DNA from: Aristolochia californica
Lineage: Eukaryota > Streptophyta > Magnoliopsida > Piperales > Aristolochiaceae
NCBI GenBank assembly: GCA_029961685.1
Contig: JARWKL010000001.1
Coordinates: 59,507,314-59,571,313, forward strand
Length of the DNA: 64,000 bases
Direction: 5' to 3'
Shown piece by piece: positions 9,156 through 22,355 of this stretch. The notes below the pieces were generated by a model. The model did not search any database. It saw only the letters and a list, made by a program, of their open reading frames with translations, and was not told the origin of the DNA. The position numbers and the translations under genes were made by a program. Positions within the stretch are counted from its first letter, which is position 1. Every line of letters begins with the position of its first letter.

Positions 9156-11470
9156 CCAAAGACTTGTGAGAGTTTCAACAAGCTTCATGTCAAGATTAAA
9201 TATGAAAAAAAATATTTTAACTTTGTGTCAATAATACATTACTATAAGGCCTTGTTACTTGTTAGTACATTTTTCAGGAAATGTACGATAGAAATATGTT
9301 TTCAAGGACCATTATTGTTTCATGTTTTTAGAAACACTGCTAGAAATCCATACCAGGAAAATCATATTCATGCCAAGATGGGCTAAAAACCGTATGATTT
9401 TTTTAACAAGTATTTAACAATTGATGTTGTAATACTTTCAGCACAAGGCAACTTTTTTGTGGCAATTTTGTATTTGAAGTTTTATTTTACTGAAGATTTA
9501 TCAGATAAGTATGGTTATTTATAAGATTTATTATTAATTTTTATTTATTTCCTAAAAAGGGCACTAACAGGTCCATTTGAATTTTATTGGAAATTTTTAC
9601 AAAATTTTCCACGTAATTTCCCAGTAAGGCCCTAATAAAATTTTATTTGAAGGTTTTATTTGAAACATGTATCTTAGGAAAAATATTTCCAAGGATTCAA
9701 TTTCCTATTAGGGGCACTAACGGTGCCTAAACCACTGTCCAAATGAGAAAAATAAACATGAATGCAATTTCTATAAATTATATTTTTTTGGGCAATTCAT
9801 ATAATTAGCATTACCTAAATAAACACTAAAAATATTTTTTTTTGTTTTTTTAAATTATTTTCTGTGCTTGCTGTAAAATTCTGGGACTAGAATACCCCAT
9901 AAATACAAATATAAATTAAACGAAACCAATCAAGCATACTTCGCGCGAGTTAGGCTGCCTCGTCTTCCTCGCGGGAATGACCTGGAGATATATACCACCT
10001 GACAGCAATAAATAAAAGAACCAAAACATGAAGGAGGAGAGCGTCGACTCATTAACAAGAGAGAACACGTAAAATATCGATAACAAGGTATCATTGGTAG
10101 AACATTAATTATACAACGAGAGAGTCCAAACAACGTCATCATCCTTGTCCCAGAAGAAAAAGTCTCTTCTCGCTGGAATCAGAGATAAAAAAAGAGAAAA
10201 AAATTAGATTTTTTTTTTGTATTTAGTTTTGTTTTGTGGAACCAATTGGCTTTAATGGTTCTCAAGGAATGTTGGTCCTCTGAAAAGCAGAAGAGAAACC
10301 CTTTTTTGTGTCTTCAGAGAGGTCCATCAAATAGGTTTGCTTCGAATCTTTTCAGCTAACAGTCCATACTGGGTATGCTTCCGCAACAACAGACCCTTTC
10401 AGCTCAAGGTAGTTGGAGTAGTTCCCGGTTGGTGCTGGTAAGGATTTCAACTTGCCATTTCAAAGTTTTCAACTGACAAAAACAACTTCGATGAAGTTGA
10501 TGTTTGATCTAATAAAAAAAAATAACTTCATTTATTTTTTAACTTGTCAACATTAAGCCCAAGAACTAATGGGGACTCCACTGTCAGATTTAGAAGATGA
10601 GACATAAACACAGAGAGGCAACACAGTTCAAAATTTTGAACTCGAGTGAAAAGGAGAGAAAATGAACAAACCAGAGTGGTGCATTTTCATACATATTGCC
10701 AGTAAACTGATGGATTAAGTACCAAGTAATTTGCAAGGACTCACAATCAGAATTACTTGATTAGCATTTCTGAATTGTGAAAACAGGTGGGAAGGGTTAA
10801 ATACTAGATTTATTAGTTGAAGCTGTAATCTAGTGGTGGTTAAGAAATTGATGAAGTGAACCTACTTGTCCTGACTTTGATTGATATGATGGCTTCCGCT
10901 ACTTCTTATCTGGTTCAATCAATTAACAAACATTGGCAAGATAATGAGAAAGAGCAAAAAAAAAAAAAATTTAACAAGGAGAAATGTCGCTAAATTAGGA
11001 TATTTTTAATCGGCCGGGTCTGGGGCGGGTTACCATATTTTAATCGAGAATAAGACGTAAGCAATCTTTTGGTATTCGCCCTCTTTATAAGTTAAATCCC
11101 ACTTCCGTGGAAAACCAGTTGAAAAAGCAAATTCTTGTCTTGAATTTCAATATCGCGAATGTGAATTCCTTCTCCGAATCTTCACTGTCCACGCGGCCCT
11201 CCACATACGCTGACGCGATTCTGCACGCAGCGCGCGAGAATTAAAATTAATAATTGCACACAGCACAGCAGCCCCTGTGCAATGCGCCTCGCCAGGTAGA
11301 CAATAATCGCTGTCGTCGGAGTCGGCGGCAACAGATTAGCGGGTCAACCCGGTTTTCCCTTACCCTTATTTTGAAGAAAATTTTAAGTAGTATTTGTTTG
11401 GTTAATGGTAGTCGTAGTCGATTCCGGCGGCTGGTAAGAAGAAGGAGAGTGGGTGGAACAGCTGATCCAT
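9156..11470. other. Intergenic, upstream of G6PD
   Basis: AT-rich DNA with no convincing gene. Two related 'ggcactaac(a/g)g' stretches near 9556 and 9714 may be ends of an old element. A 27-codon open stretch on the - strand at 10343-10430 is discussed in the findings. GC rises from about 11170, and TATAAAA is present at 11474-11480, upstream of the probable G6PD leader exon. Confidence 0.5.
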
Positions 11471-11516
11471 CCGTATAAAATTCTTATTCTTCTCCCGAAT
11501 TGCCGGGAAGGTGAAG

Positions 11517-12074
11517 GTAAGGGCGGTTTTGTAATAGGAACTTTGTAATCGTTTTAATCGATTTCTCTGTTCGATCTTGTGTTCATTCTCTTAGACTGAG
11601 TATAATTTTGTTGCAGAATTTCGCAATTCGATTTGCATGTGTTTCTGATCGATGCCGTGTTTGTAGTTCTCTTAATTATGCTTAATTTCTGAGAATAAGT
11701 TACTCTCTATTAGTTTATCCTTCACTTAATTTTGTTTCAGTGTCTACTCTATCTTCAAATTCTTTGAGAATTATCTGTTGTCTGATTTTGCATTTTGCGC
11801 GAGTTCTTTGCCTTTTCTTTTCCTGTTTTTTCTACCGATGTTTTTAGTTTTGCATTTTGTATGTTGTGATCTAACTTTGTGTAGTGGTCGGATTTTGTTC
11901 TTTGGGTTCGTTAAAACGATTTGAACGGGATCTATTCAGTCGAATTTTCGGGTTAATATGAACTTGTAATGTTCTTCACAGTCGGTTGGTTTATTTACGT
12001 TCCATTTGAAGTGGGATGTTTTGACGATCACTCATGCTACTGAGTTTATTTATCGGTCTGCTCCTCTTGTGCAG
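11517..12074 (+). other. Probable 5'-UTR intron of G6PD
   Basis: A donor-like GAAG|GTAAGG at 11516/11517 and an acceptor TTGTGCAG|GTAATCC at 12074/12075 bracket a T-rich stretch typical of plant leader introns. The start codon follows 47 bp after the acceptor. The model is by eye only. Confidence 0.55.
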
Positions 12075-12121
12075 GTAATCCAGTCAAGTTTTAACTGCCA
12101 GAGACCAAGCTGGCGGAGCCA

Positions 12122-15100
12122 ATGGGATCGGGTCGCACTTCTTCTTTGGTGTCAAATGATTCATTCCGAGAGAGAAGCAGTTTGAGGAGTGAATCGTTTT
12201 CGGAAAGAAGAGACTCTGAAACTGTACCCGAAACTGGGTGCCTCTCTATCATAGTGCTTGGAGCTTCAGGAGACCTCGCGAAGAAAAAGACATTTCCAGC
12301 ACTTTTTAATCTTTATCGGCAGGTGCTTGTAATCCTTCAACAAATAACGAGCTTATGGAAATTAGAGGGTTTATGTAGTTATTTTCTTAAGAGAAGAGTT
12401 GCCATGATTTCTCATGCATACATAATGGTCCCAGTGGCCTTCTTCTGTACATGTTTGTTTTGGGTTCAGCGCGGAGGCGTTCAGATGTAATAGCCAATTG
12501 TGCTTGCAAGCGTGAAAATTGGTTGATACAGCAAGTGCGAAATGAATGATATGTGTATTCAGTTACTTTTATTTCGTCAGTATTGAGGCTGGGTTCTATG
12601 AGTTTCAAAACCTAGATAATTCCTGATATAATCTCTGATTTTGGAAACTGAAGAAAAAAATTATTGTAAAAGAGACGTTATATTTTCCGCTTTGCTTTCT
12701 CAGTGCCTTGTTTATCTGTGCCCTGTTGCTTTGTTTTCCTGTTTTCCTGTTTGATTTTGTTATGGTAGACTGCTTTAGCATCGCTATGGTCATTGGGGGC
12801 CAAGAAATTTACCCTGAAACTGATAGAAAAATATTTTTGTCATTTCATTAGGTGCAAAACAGTCCTCTAATAGGATTTTCGTTTTTATGTTTATTTTCTC
12901 TGTAATGTTTGTGTATTTTTTCCTATTGTATACTTATTTTCATAAAGTTGTACATAGGGATTCTTACAACCAAACGAAGTTCACATATTTGGATATGCAC
13001 GGACCAAAATTTCAGATGATGGTTTACGTGATCGGATACGTGGGTGAGATGTCCTAATTGTTCTCCATATATTTCTCTTTAAGTAAATGAAACAGGTTCT
13101 CAGGAAAGTTCTTACTACAGATATCTGATTGAAGGCAAGGGAACTTCTTCTGGTCATTCAGAAGATTTGTCCAAATTCTTGCAATTGGTAAGTCTGTAAT
13201 AAATTCCATTGATATTTTTTTAACAGTTTCTGTGTTGCTTTGCCAACCCGTAACTAATTCAAACCTTAATGTTACAGATCAAATATGTCAGTGGCTCTTA
13301 CAATGATGGTGAGGGCTTTCAGTTGTTGGACAAAGAAATCTCCGAACATGAGCTATCCAAAAACAGTCAGGAAGGCACTTCCAGGCGGCTGTTTTATCTT
13401 GCTCTACCTCCTTCTGTATATCCTTCTGTCTGCAGAATGATTAGAAGTTACTGCATGAATAAATGTAAGATTCTCCAAAATTTTCCATTTCTGCCTTTCT
13501 CTAGTCTACCGCGTACTCCATGTCAAGCATCTTTATTGTTAAGATGGAGTTTGGTTATGTGGAGAGGACACTTGATACATCTGATGAAATTTGAAATTTC
13601 ACTTAGAGCTTTGTTTAGATGTACATTTCAAAACTTTGGTACAGTTTCCTGACTAGGTACTTATAATGTTTGTTTTTATTTAATGTATAACTATTATCAG
13701 CTGATCTTGGTGGATGGACTCGGATTGTTGTTGAGAAGCCTTTTGGTAAGGACTTGGATTCTTCAGAGCAACTGAGTGCGCAGCTTGGAGAGTTGTTTGA
13801 TGAGCCGCAACTCTTCCGTATTGATCACTACTTAGGGAAGGAGTTGGTTCAAAATTTGGTAAATGCACTTGTTTTGGAAGTATTTTATTGTAAGGTGTTT
13901 CTCGCAGCAGGACTGAGCTTTCTTTCCATTTTCTCTTGATTGTCAGCTGGTTCTTCGTTTCGCTAATCGCTTCTTTTTACCTCTTTGGAACCGCGACAAC
14001 ATTTCTAATATTCAGGTGAGAATCATTACTAGGCACCTTTATGATCAGTCTGTACTGATGGGTTTGTTCAAGCCTACATTTACATTGTTTCCCAGTGAGC
14101 TGTGCCTATGAAAACTTTTAAACATATCTATCTTTAGTTAAAATTATCTTATTTTTAGTGAGATCTTAAAGTCATCTTTAAAATATCATTTCTTTCATAG
14201 TATTATGTACTGCACTTCAAGTAATGCAGTTATACATTGCTGTTCAATTATTAGACATGCATAAGTTTTTCTTTTTGTGTTTAACCTTATATGTTTTATT
14301 TTGCAGATTGTGTTCAGAGAGGACTTTGGAACTGAAGGAAGGGGTGGATATTTCGATGAATATGGGTATTTATCTGATACTTTTTTTAATCTAACAACTT
14401 TATACAGAAGAGTCCCTACTGTGTTTTTTTATCACAAAGAATGGGAACAGTGAGTTCCAGAAGTGGTGCGTGCGACTAGATCTGCTGAATTTCTAAGCCT
14501 GTATAGTAGAAGTGTAAATATGAATTATAAACAGTTCAGCCCATTAAACCATTTCCCAGTCCATGTCCTATTCTCTTGTTCCAAGGTTGGTTTATTGAAA
14601 CTTTCTTGTAATGGTTTTCTGCAGAATCATTCGGGATATTATACAAAATCATCTATTACAGGTATAGTCACTTGAAATACCTGTTGCCAGTGTGATCTGA
14701 AAATATTGTGAAGCATTATGTTTGAATTAGATTATCATTTTCATTTTCAATATCATATAAGATCCTGGTTGCTTAAATATTTGATTGCTAGTGTTGTATT
14801 GTCCTAAACTTGAGATTCTAACGTTATAGACAGTGCTGATACTCCTGTTTTTCCTTAATTCTCTTTTAGTCTCTTCTGGCATTTTATATGGGGTCTACGG
14901 CATTATTTTACCATTATATGATAGCATTTTTTCTTAACTGTGCAGGTTCTTTGTTTGGTGGCCATGGAGAAACCTGTTTCTGTTAAACCCGAGCACATCC
15001 GAGATGAGAAAGTGAAGGTGAAAAATAATTTTCCTCCTAAAAGGATTTTATATGCAAGTTTTTCATTTAAATACCCCTACTTGATTCTTAATTTGAGTTT

Positions 15101-16981
15101 TCCACTAAAAAGTTGAATCATTTGATGGTCAAAACCCTATTGCGACTGAAAATCTTGGTCTCCTTCCTCTAGCAAATGATAATGCCTGACTGTCTCTTTG
15201 CTATGCATGTTGATAACATTTTTTGGTTAAATTTCAGGTTCTTCAATCTGTCTTGCCCATTTCATTTGATGAAGTAGTCCTTGGACAGTATGAGGGCTAC
15301 ACGGATGATCTTACAGTTTCAAATGACTCAAATACCCCAACTTTTGCGACTGTAGTTCTCCACATACATAACGAAAGATGGGAAGGTGTGACATAAAAGC
15401 ATTTTATGACTCCTGAAAATGGGATTATATTGGTTTCTGAATGCCTGTAACTCACATTATCTCCTGTTTAAAATTTATTTTTCTCCACAGGTGTTCCCTT
15501 TATTCTGAAGGCAGGAAAGGCACTCAATTCAAGGAAAGCTGAAATCAGAGTTCAGTTTAAGGATGTTCCTGGTGATATTTTCAAATGTAATACATCCATA
15601 AATATGATAATTGAATCTTCTGTAAATGTGCTTATGGACATTATGTGGACCCCAACTTATTTTGGTTCAAAACCAAGCTTTGGATATAAGATAACTGTAG
15701 TGAACATAAAATAGCATAACCAGATCCATTTTTTAAAATTTTTTTGATATATTTAATTGTTTTATTTAAGACTCTGAAGAGTGCTTAAAGACAAGTTCTT
15801 TTGTGCATAGGCAAAAAGCAAGGGAGAAATGAGTTTGTTATTCGCTTACAGCCTTTGGAAGCTATGTACATGAAACTCACGGTAGGTGTTTGATTAGCTT
15901 TACTAATTTTTTTAATTCCTGTTCTGCAATTATTCTTGTGCTAAGATAAGAGAATTATGTGAAGCTCCAAAAGATTTGGTATTTTGAACCCTCTGCTGAA
16001 TGAAGTAAATGTTGTTAAATCGTTGAGGACCTGAAGGCCGTGGATGGATTTATATGCCACAGTTCTGCTTAAATTTTGTGCAAATATAGCACATAATCTC
16101 TTGACTACCCTTTTTCGCTTTTCTAATCTCCCTTTTCCAGGTCAAGAAACCAGGGCTGGATATGTCAACTATACAAAGTGAACTTGATTTATCTTACGGG
16201 CAGCGTTATCAAGATGTCACAATACCTGAGGCCTACGAGCGATTAATTTTGGACACGTATGTACATTTTCCCTTTTCCAAAATAGCTACATATTTTTAGT
16301 GTCATGTGCCCCCATAACCTAGTTACATCTAAGATAATACATCCGTTTCAGAGAGACCTGTGGAAAATGGCCTTACTATTTCCATGTTCATCAGAAATAG
16401 TTTCTGGCATTCAGCATTCAGTCCCCCATAACATGATTTGCTATATCACACATACAGACCAGTTATGCCCTGATGATGATGATTAGAAATCGATGTTTCA
16501 GATACTTGATACTGGTAGGGCTATATCATACCAATGTTGGATTCATTTTGCTAAAGCACTTTGTATGGAAAGCCAAGTTGAGAGTCTTTCTAGAAGTTTG
16601 TTTAGTTCACATGTAACTGTTGGCAAAAAAACAAACCTCGGATGCAGTTGCTGACAAATTTACTCGGTTGTTTCACTAACTGCAGAATACGAGGAGATCA
16701 ACAACATTTTGTCCGCAGGGACGAGTTAAAGGTAAAACTGTTCTCTAAGCTCAATGAACATTTTCATGCTTGAGATGGGTCAGAGATTGACAATTGTGAT
16801 TGATCGAATATAGGCGGCTTGGGAGGTGTTCACGCCATTGTTACACAAAATCGATGAAGGGGGCCTGAAGCCACTGCCTTACAAACCAGGGACTCGTGGT
16901 CCGGCTGAAGCTGATGAGCTACTAGCAAAATCAGGTTATGTGCAAACCCATGGCTATGTATGGGTGCCACCTAGCTTGTAA
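12122..16981 (+). CDS. Glucose-6-phosphate 1-dehydrogenase, cytosolic isoform
   Basis: This enzyme oxidises glucose 6-phosphate with NADP+ to 6-phosphogluconolactone, the first step of the oxidative pentose phosphate pathway. Fifteen coding exons join in phase to a 526-aa protein: 12122-12322, 12958-13043, 13121-13187, 13278-13464, 13701-13858, 13947-14015, 14307-14365, 14625-14661, 14946-15017, 15238-15385, 15491-15586, 15811-15881, 16141-16256, 16686-16731, 16814-16981. All introns are GT-AG. The N-terminal dinucleotide site is GASGDLA (residues 47-53) and the substrate motif is RIDHYLGKE (220-228). Downstream are [31 protein letters not shown] and the C-terminal RGPAEAD. The lack of a transit peptide and a length close to plant cytosolic forms (~515 aa) point to the cytosol. 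A leader intron probably runs from about 11517 to 12074. AATAAA lies at 17105. Confidence 0.95.
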
Positions 16982-17104
16982 TTGAGTAGATATATAACTT
17001 TGGGCATATAATGATCTATCCCTTTTGTGTGCTTGGGTTTGACCCTGCTCTGGGTAGATATGATATACATGTAGCAAATAATGCACCTTTCCTGGCGGAT
17101 TTTG

Positions 17105-17110
17105 AATAAA
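17105..17110 (+). terminator. Polyadenylation signal of G6PD
   Basis: AATAAA lies 124 bp after the stop codon, within T-rich sequence. Confidence 0.5.
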
Positions 17111-17119
17111 ATACATACA

Positions 17120-18250
17120 AATGAGTAACCTACAGATATGGGTTCCTTGTTTTCTTTAAAATCAGTGCTTGAAAACAAGCTCATTTCAAAGTGCAACACT
17201 AGACCCCAAATATGATAAAGAATTTGACTAGCTTTCACTAAGCCTGCCACTTGTGATCTTCATGGTTCCTTGGGGTACAATAGTGCAAATAGACAATAAA
17301 TTTGAGCATTTTCCAGACTACTTGACCTCATGGGGGGTCTCTCACAAAGAGCATCTGCTTTTGTAGCTCACATCTTGGTTCTTTCGCGTGAAGCTCTCTG
17401 CAGTCAAAAAGATCAAAAACCTTTTCATGTTCTTGGTTACCTTTACTTCTTTATCAAGAAATTATTCTTTTATCAGTGGGAGAAAGGTAGCCCTAGGAAG
17501 GTGGCCACCCTTTGCTTCCTCCATTCAACTATCCCACCCCACATTCTTCTCTTCTTCCTCACGCCCACTACCAAGAATCTTCTCCACATCAAAATTGGGT
17601 TAAATGAGGCAGATGAGAGATCCCATTTCAACAGTCAAGATCATTGGCCACAGTAAGATATATGACATGTAGGGCTAGGATTGTCTGGGTCTGAGATCCT
17701 GATGGGACCCACATAAGCTTTCTTGGATAGGAAGGAAGTGGGGGTGATTGCATGGTCCAAATTGTCAAGATTGAAAAGTGTTTTGTAGTATCTAATGAAA
17801 AGGAAAGAAATATTTAGACAGATAATATCTTCCACTTGTTTTGGATAAGGACATATTTACTAATATATTTATTCCAAATTATGCAAATATATTGTTTTGA
17901 TAAAGTTTATTCATTAATGAACTTAACAAAAAAATTAAAAAATATTGGCCCCACATGACATCTATTTTTTTATTTTTTTTTCAAATTTATATTTATTTAG
18001 TGATGAGTATATTGTTGATATATCACATATTTTTACTTTAAAATAAATAAAATAAATTTTCGTTTTATAGAGGTGCATATTAATTGATTCGGAGTCTAGG
18101 GGGACGCGTTTGTATGCGCGCGAACAGGGCAAAGGGGAGGCCAGGAATTTGAGTTTGACCGGGAGTGCAAAACTTGGAGGATGGCGCGCGAGGGAAGGGG
18201 AATTTGCGGACACCGGTAGCCCGCAGGCGTAGGTTAAATCCGACTCCACC
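17120..18250. other. Intergenic between G6PD and SKIP14
   Basis: Contains no recognisable gene. A very AT-rich part (17830-18070) is followed by a GC-rich block with CGCG motifs (18100-18260), then a T/C-rich leader region; the latter two probably form the SKIP14 promoter and 5' leader. Open frames at 18267-18562 overlap in several frames and show no family similarity. Confidence 0.45.
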
Positions 18251-19247
18251 GCAGCGAAATTAGGGCTTGTGTGTGCCTCACGGCAGTGGAGTCACAGAAG
18301 AAAGTTTTGCCGCGCCACATATCTCCTTCCTTGTATCCCCGAACCCTTCCCTGCTTCCGACACGTGGCCTTTCGGCCCCTATTTTTACAATTTTCGGTTC
18401 CTCTTTCCTCTGCCTTCCCTTCTGTCCGTCGAGGCACCCGTTGGTTTGGTTCTGACTCTGTCCCTCTATCTCTTTCTCTCTTTTTGTCCCCTTAATAGAA
18501 GGTTCGCGAGTTGGGTGTGGGTTTTGTTCTTGTTTGGAAGCTTTGGAGGTGGAATTCGGTGAAGACAGGAAAGAGCAGTTGAGCTCTTGTGATCTGAGTT
18601 GCTTGGGGGAGTTTCTTGGATTGTCGGGCGGAGGTTCTTTTGGGATTGAAAGTTATCGCGTTCTTGCGTCTACGTTCGATCTTCGCTTCTTTTGGTACTC
18701 TTGCCGTTAGGGTTCTGGATTCGTTACTTGTTGATTCGGGTTGGCTTTTTATTTTTTTATTTTTTTATTTTTTATGATTCAATTGTAGGTTATGAACTAT
18801 CCGATTGAGTACTCAGGTTCGCGGGTTTTGTTCGGTAGGAGTTAGAGATTCCTTCGCTTCCTTTTTTTTTTTTTTTCTTTCCAGTTGTGCAAATTTATTG
18901 ATCAATATTGATTCACTTTCTTTTGCCTCTTTTTTTGGGTCAAATTTTTGCCCTTCAGAAAGAAGGGTTTCTTTCTACCTTATCTATGTCGTTGGATATA
19001 TCTAGGTTTCTCTGCCTTCGATGCAGTTCTGTACAAGAAACTCGGTGAAATTTTTGGTGCTTATTTTTTGTTGCTCATCCAAAATTGAGAGTTCTCTTGC
19101 TGAATATAGGCTTTCGTTGTACTGTTTTATAAATTTGCTTCTCGGTTTCTTCCTTTGCTAATCTAGGGTTGATAAATCGAGGGTTTCTACCGGTGGGGCT
19201 CTTTGAGAAGGATAGAGGTTTTCAACCGGCGTAGCTTGTCTTAGATA

Positions 19248-22004
19248 ATGACTTTGAAGTTGGCTGCATGGTCGGTGTTACCAGCGAATCCAACTGAGGA
19301 TGAATTGATCTCCTCTGCTCGGGTGAACGGCATAGAAAAGAACGTAGACAGATTTACTAGACCCTGGCGATGCAATTGGGAGGTTGAGGAGTCGTATGAT
19401 TGGGGAAAGGATATATGCGACAGAGGAGATTCCCCTGAGCCAATTGCCAACGATATTCTTGATCTTTTACCCACTGATCCATTTGATATGCACCTAGGTG
19501 CAACTATCACCGCACTTGCAGATTGGTTTGAAGATCTCGCAACTACTTCTGAGGATTCTGGGTGCGATGAAGACTGGGCATTTAAGGAAGATTATCAATT
19601 GTTAGCTGGATTCAATTTTTTCTGGAATACAGCTCTGATGTTTGGGTCGGAGCCAATCGAGCGACTTGATGGTCGATCTGAGGAAAAGGAATTAGGAGAC
19701 GGGTCTTTTGATACTGGAGTTGTTTCGGCATGTGATATAGAAGAGATATTGGGTTTTGAAGAAGAGGATAAATTGTCTGCAAGTCTTCAAACTGAGATCC
19801 TGAAGGAGCCTTTAGAAAGTGACTGCAATGGTGATGGGGAAACTCCACATGATGCTCTGGAGTTTGTGATGAATTATTTAGATTTGCAAGAGCTGCTTTG
19901 TGTTGAAAGGGTCTGTAAAACTATGAGAGATTGGGTCCGTAGAGATAATTCTCTGTGGAGTAATATTCATGTGGATCAGCCATTGAACGAGAGGCTGACC
20001 GATGAGGCTCTTGTCCAGCTGACTGGAAGAGCTAATGAGAACTTGAAGAGCTTGAGTCTAGTGCATTGTCCAGGGGTCACTGATGACGGTCTTAGAGCTG
20101 CACTGCAATTTAATCCAAAACTTACAAAGGTTGGTATTAAGGCCTCATATCTCCTTTTCCTTTATCATTATTTTTTTTTTCATTAAAGGGAATGATTCAA
20201 ACTCATTGTTTTGCATAGTTATTTTCAGTGCATCAAGTTTATGTCATAGATTTGAATATTGGCCTTGCTGATCTGTTTAGATTGATATCTATACGTGGAA
20301 TTGTTGATTAGGAAAAACGACTAGGGATAGGAGTTGTCATAGTTGTGAGCAAAGAAGATTTGAAACTGATGAAAAAGATTTGAATAAGGATAAGAATCGT
20401 AGATCATTAAAGCTATTTTAGAAGGTAAAAATGTCTAATAGATATGGAAAGAACAACTAGACATTTGAAAAAATTATTAAACTGATCATACATATTTTTA
20501 TAGTATTTTTGCCTTTTTTGTTCTCAAACTCTAAATTACTTCTTTTGGATAGCTAAATTCTAAATGGCTTGATAATCTAGCGGTGTAAAATATTTTGACA
20601 TATCTACTGTACCTTCTCAATTAGTTATAGAACTTAGATTTTTTTTCCCAGAAATATTCTCTAAAACCTGACATTAATTGATTTTTTGCAAGTATTTGTT
20701 GAAAAAAAGAAGTTTCTCTTTTGACCTTGATTTTTTAAAAAAAAAAACAGCTCGTTTCGCAGTTGCAGGGAATGGGGTTTCACCTGTTTGAAGGTGTTTG
20801 TTGTAGCTGTGTTTTATAGATTTCGAAGATTTATAAGTACTTATGTGCCATTAAAACTCAAGTCGATCAGTTTAGTATCTTGTGTTTGAAGTTAAAGAGT
20901 AGACATTGTTGGTGCCGGGGCTTTGTACAACAGTGGTTTCCTAGCCCGATATTCTGGTTCTGTAGTGTATAATATTTTTCCTTTATATTGTCCATGTAAT
21001 TTTTTTCTGTGAAGAGTTTTTTAAAGAGTAGGGACATGAAAAAAATACATTCTGAGTTTTGGTTTTGGCTCTTGTTTTTTGAATGTTGATTACACTCGCA
21101 GACTGTACTACACCCCATATTCTGGTGAGGCTCTCACTACAACAACCCTCCCTCCCATGTGGCCATTGTCTTGTAACTTGCGTCAGTTGCTTGTCTTACT
21201 GGATTGTCCTTGTTTTCGAGTAACTCTTTATATTTACTTTCTTAGGGCTTTGAGACTTGCTCTAGAGAAGAAAGTTGGAAGGCAAAAGGGTGAGAAAATG
21301 TTTATTGGGCTCGGGCCAGACATTTTCTCATGGAGTTCATATTTTTCCTTTACTTTTTAGTTCTATTTGAAGTAAAAAGTGAAAAAATAATGGTAATTAC
21401 TTCTTGTTTGCTTCTAAATATCTGTTGAAGACTAATTATTTTGTGTATGATGCAGCTGGGTGTGCCTGGATGTACAAGACTAAGTATTGAAGGTCTTGTG
21501 AACAATTTGAAGGCTTTTAACTCTTCTAGTGTGCCTGGCATAAAATGGTTACAAATTGGTGAACTCTATGGTGTAACACATCAGCAGTTTGAAGAGCTGA
21601 AGCTCTTGTTGGGAGCAGACTCTAAAGATGAGCAGCAAACTAAGGTATATCGGAAGCCTCGATATTATCCATTTCACCACTCATCTTTTTGCATTGATGG
21701 TGGATTTGATGCCATTGATATTGAGGTTTGCCCAAGGTGCGGAAACCCTAAGATTCTGTATGACTGCCCAGTGGATGGGTGCCAAGGAAAACCTCCTACT
21801 TCTCAAGGTTGTCGTGCCTGCACCTTTTGCATCAAAAGGTGTTGCATGTGTGGAGTATGCATAAACAATGACAGTGAGTATCAGGAGACGTTCAGTCTTG
21901 AATGGATTTGTTCTGGCTGTTGGAAGGAGAAGGCCCTTGTTCCGGGGTCGAGGCAAACTATTTTCCACCAGGAGACAAGGTATTGCTTTCGCTTATATGG
22001 CTAG
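19248..22004 (+). CDS. F-box protein SKIP14-like
   Basis: Probable substrate-recognition subunit of an SCF (Skp1-Cullin-F-box) ubiquitin ligase. Two exons, 19248-20129 and 21456-22004, join in phase 0 to 476 aa. The acidic N-terminal region has the conserved DPFDM. The F-box is at about 199-240 (ALEFVMNYLDLQELLCVERV, then CKTMRDWVRRDNSLW). Leucine-rich repeats follow at about 253-325 (LKSLSLVHCPGVTDDGL, then LGVPGCTRLSIEGL), and a Cys-rich tail at about 385-450 (CPRCG, CxxCxxxCCMCGVC, CSGC) that probably binds zinc. This order is typical of SKIP14. The 1326-bp intron carries an antisense SINE-like copy. Direct targets are not evident. An untranslated leader precedes the ATG. Confidence 0.88.
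21073..21180 (-). mobile_element. SINE-like element in SKIP14 intron
   Basis: Read on the - strand, this stretch runs 'caatggccacatggg', a degenerate B-box region, 'ggggtgtagta', 'taatcaacattcaaaaaa' and an A-rich tail. It matches, with many differences, the better-preserved copy at 40071-40206. The A tail appears as the T-run at 21073-21080 on +. Both copies lie in introns. Confidence 0.6.
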
Positions 22005-22215
22005 TGAAGGGTGCAATGTTTTTAGGTGTTGAAATCTGGTGAAATCATCTAGTATGTTGGTTTTTGATTGGTCAGATAGTTGGAAGTGATAGCCATTAAT
22101 CATGATTCTGTGGAACGGTCCTGAGATGATTCAAAAAAAGAAGAGAGCTTCTGGCAAGAGTTGAAACTGAAAAAAAAAGAGAAAAAAAGAAAAGAAAAAA
22201 TGTTGGAGAAAGAAA

Positions 22216-22355
22216 CTGAAGAGGATAAAAAGTTTAAAAAGCCAAGGGAGGTGGGCAGGACACTATCTGTGGGCTCAAAGGTAAGCTGAAGAGGATAAAA
22301 AGTTGAAAAAACAAAGGGAAGTGGGCAGGACACTTTCTGTGGGCTCAAAGGTAAG
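22216..22355. repeat. Two-copy 70-bp tandem repeat
   Basis: Copies 22216-22285 and 22286-22355 differ at only a few bases and each ends 'gggctcaaaggtaag'. They lie in the probable 3' UTR or downstream flank of SKIP14. Confidence 0.85.

Noticed and set aside
18267..18562. Three overlapping open frames upstream of SKIP14
   Set aside because: Low-complexity CT-rich leader sequence open in several frames; no family features.
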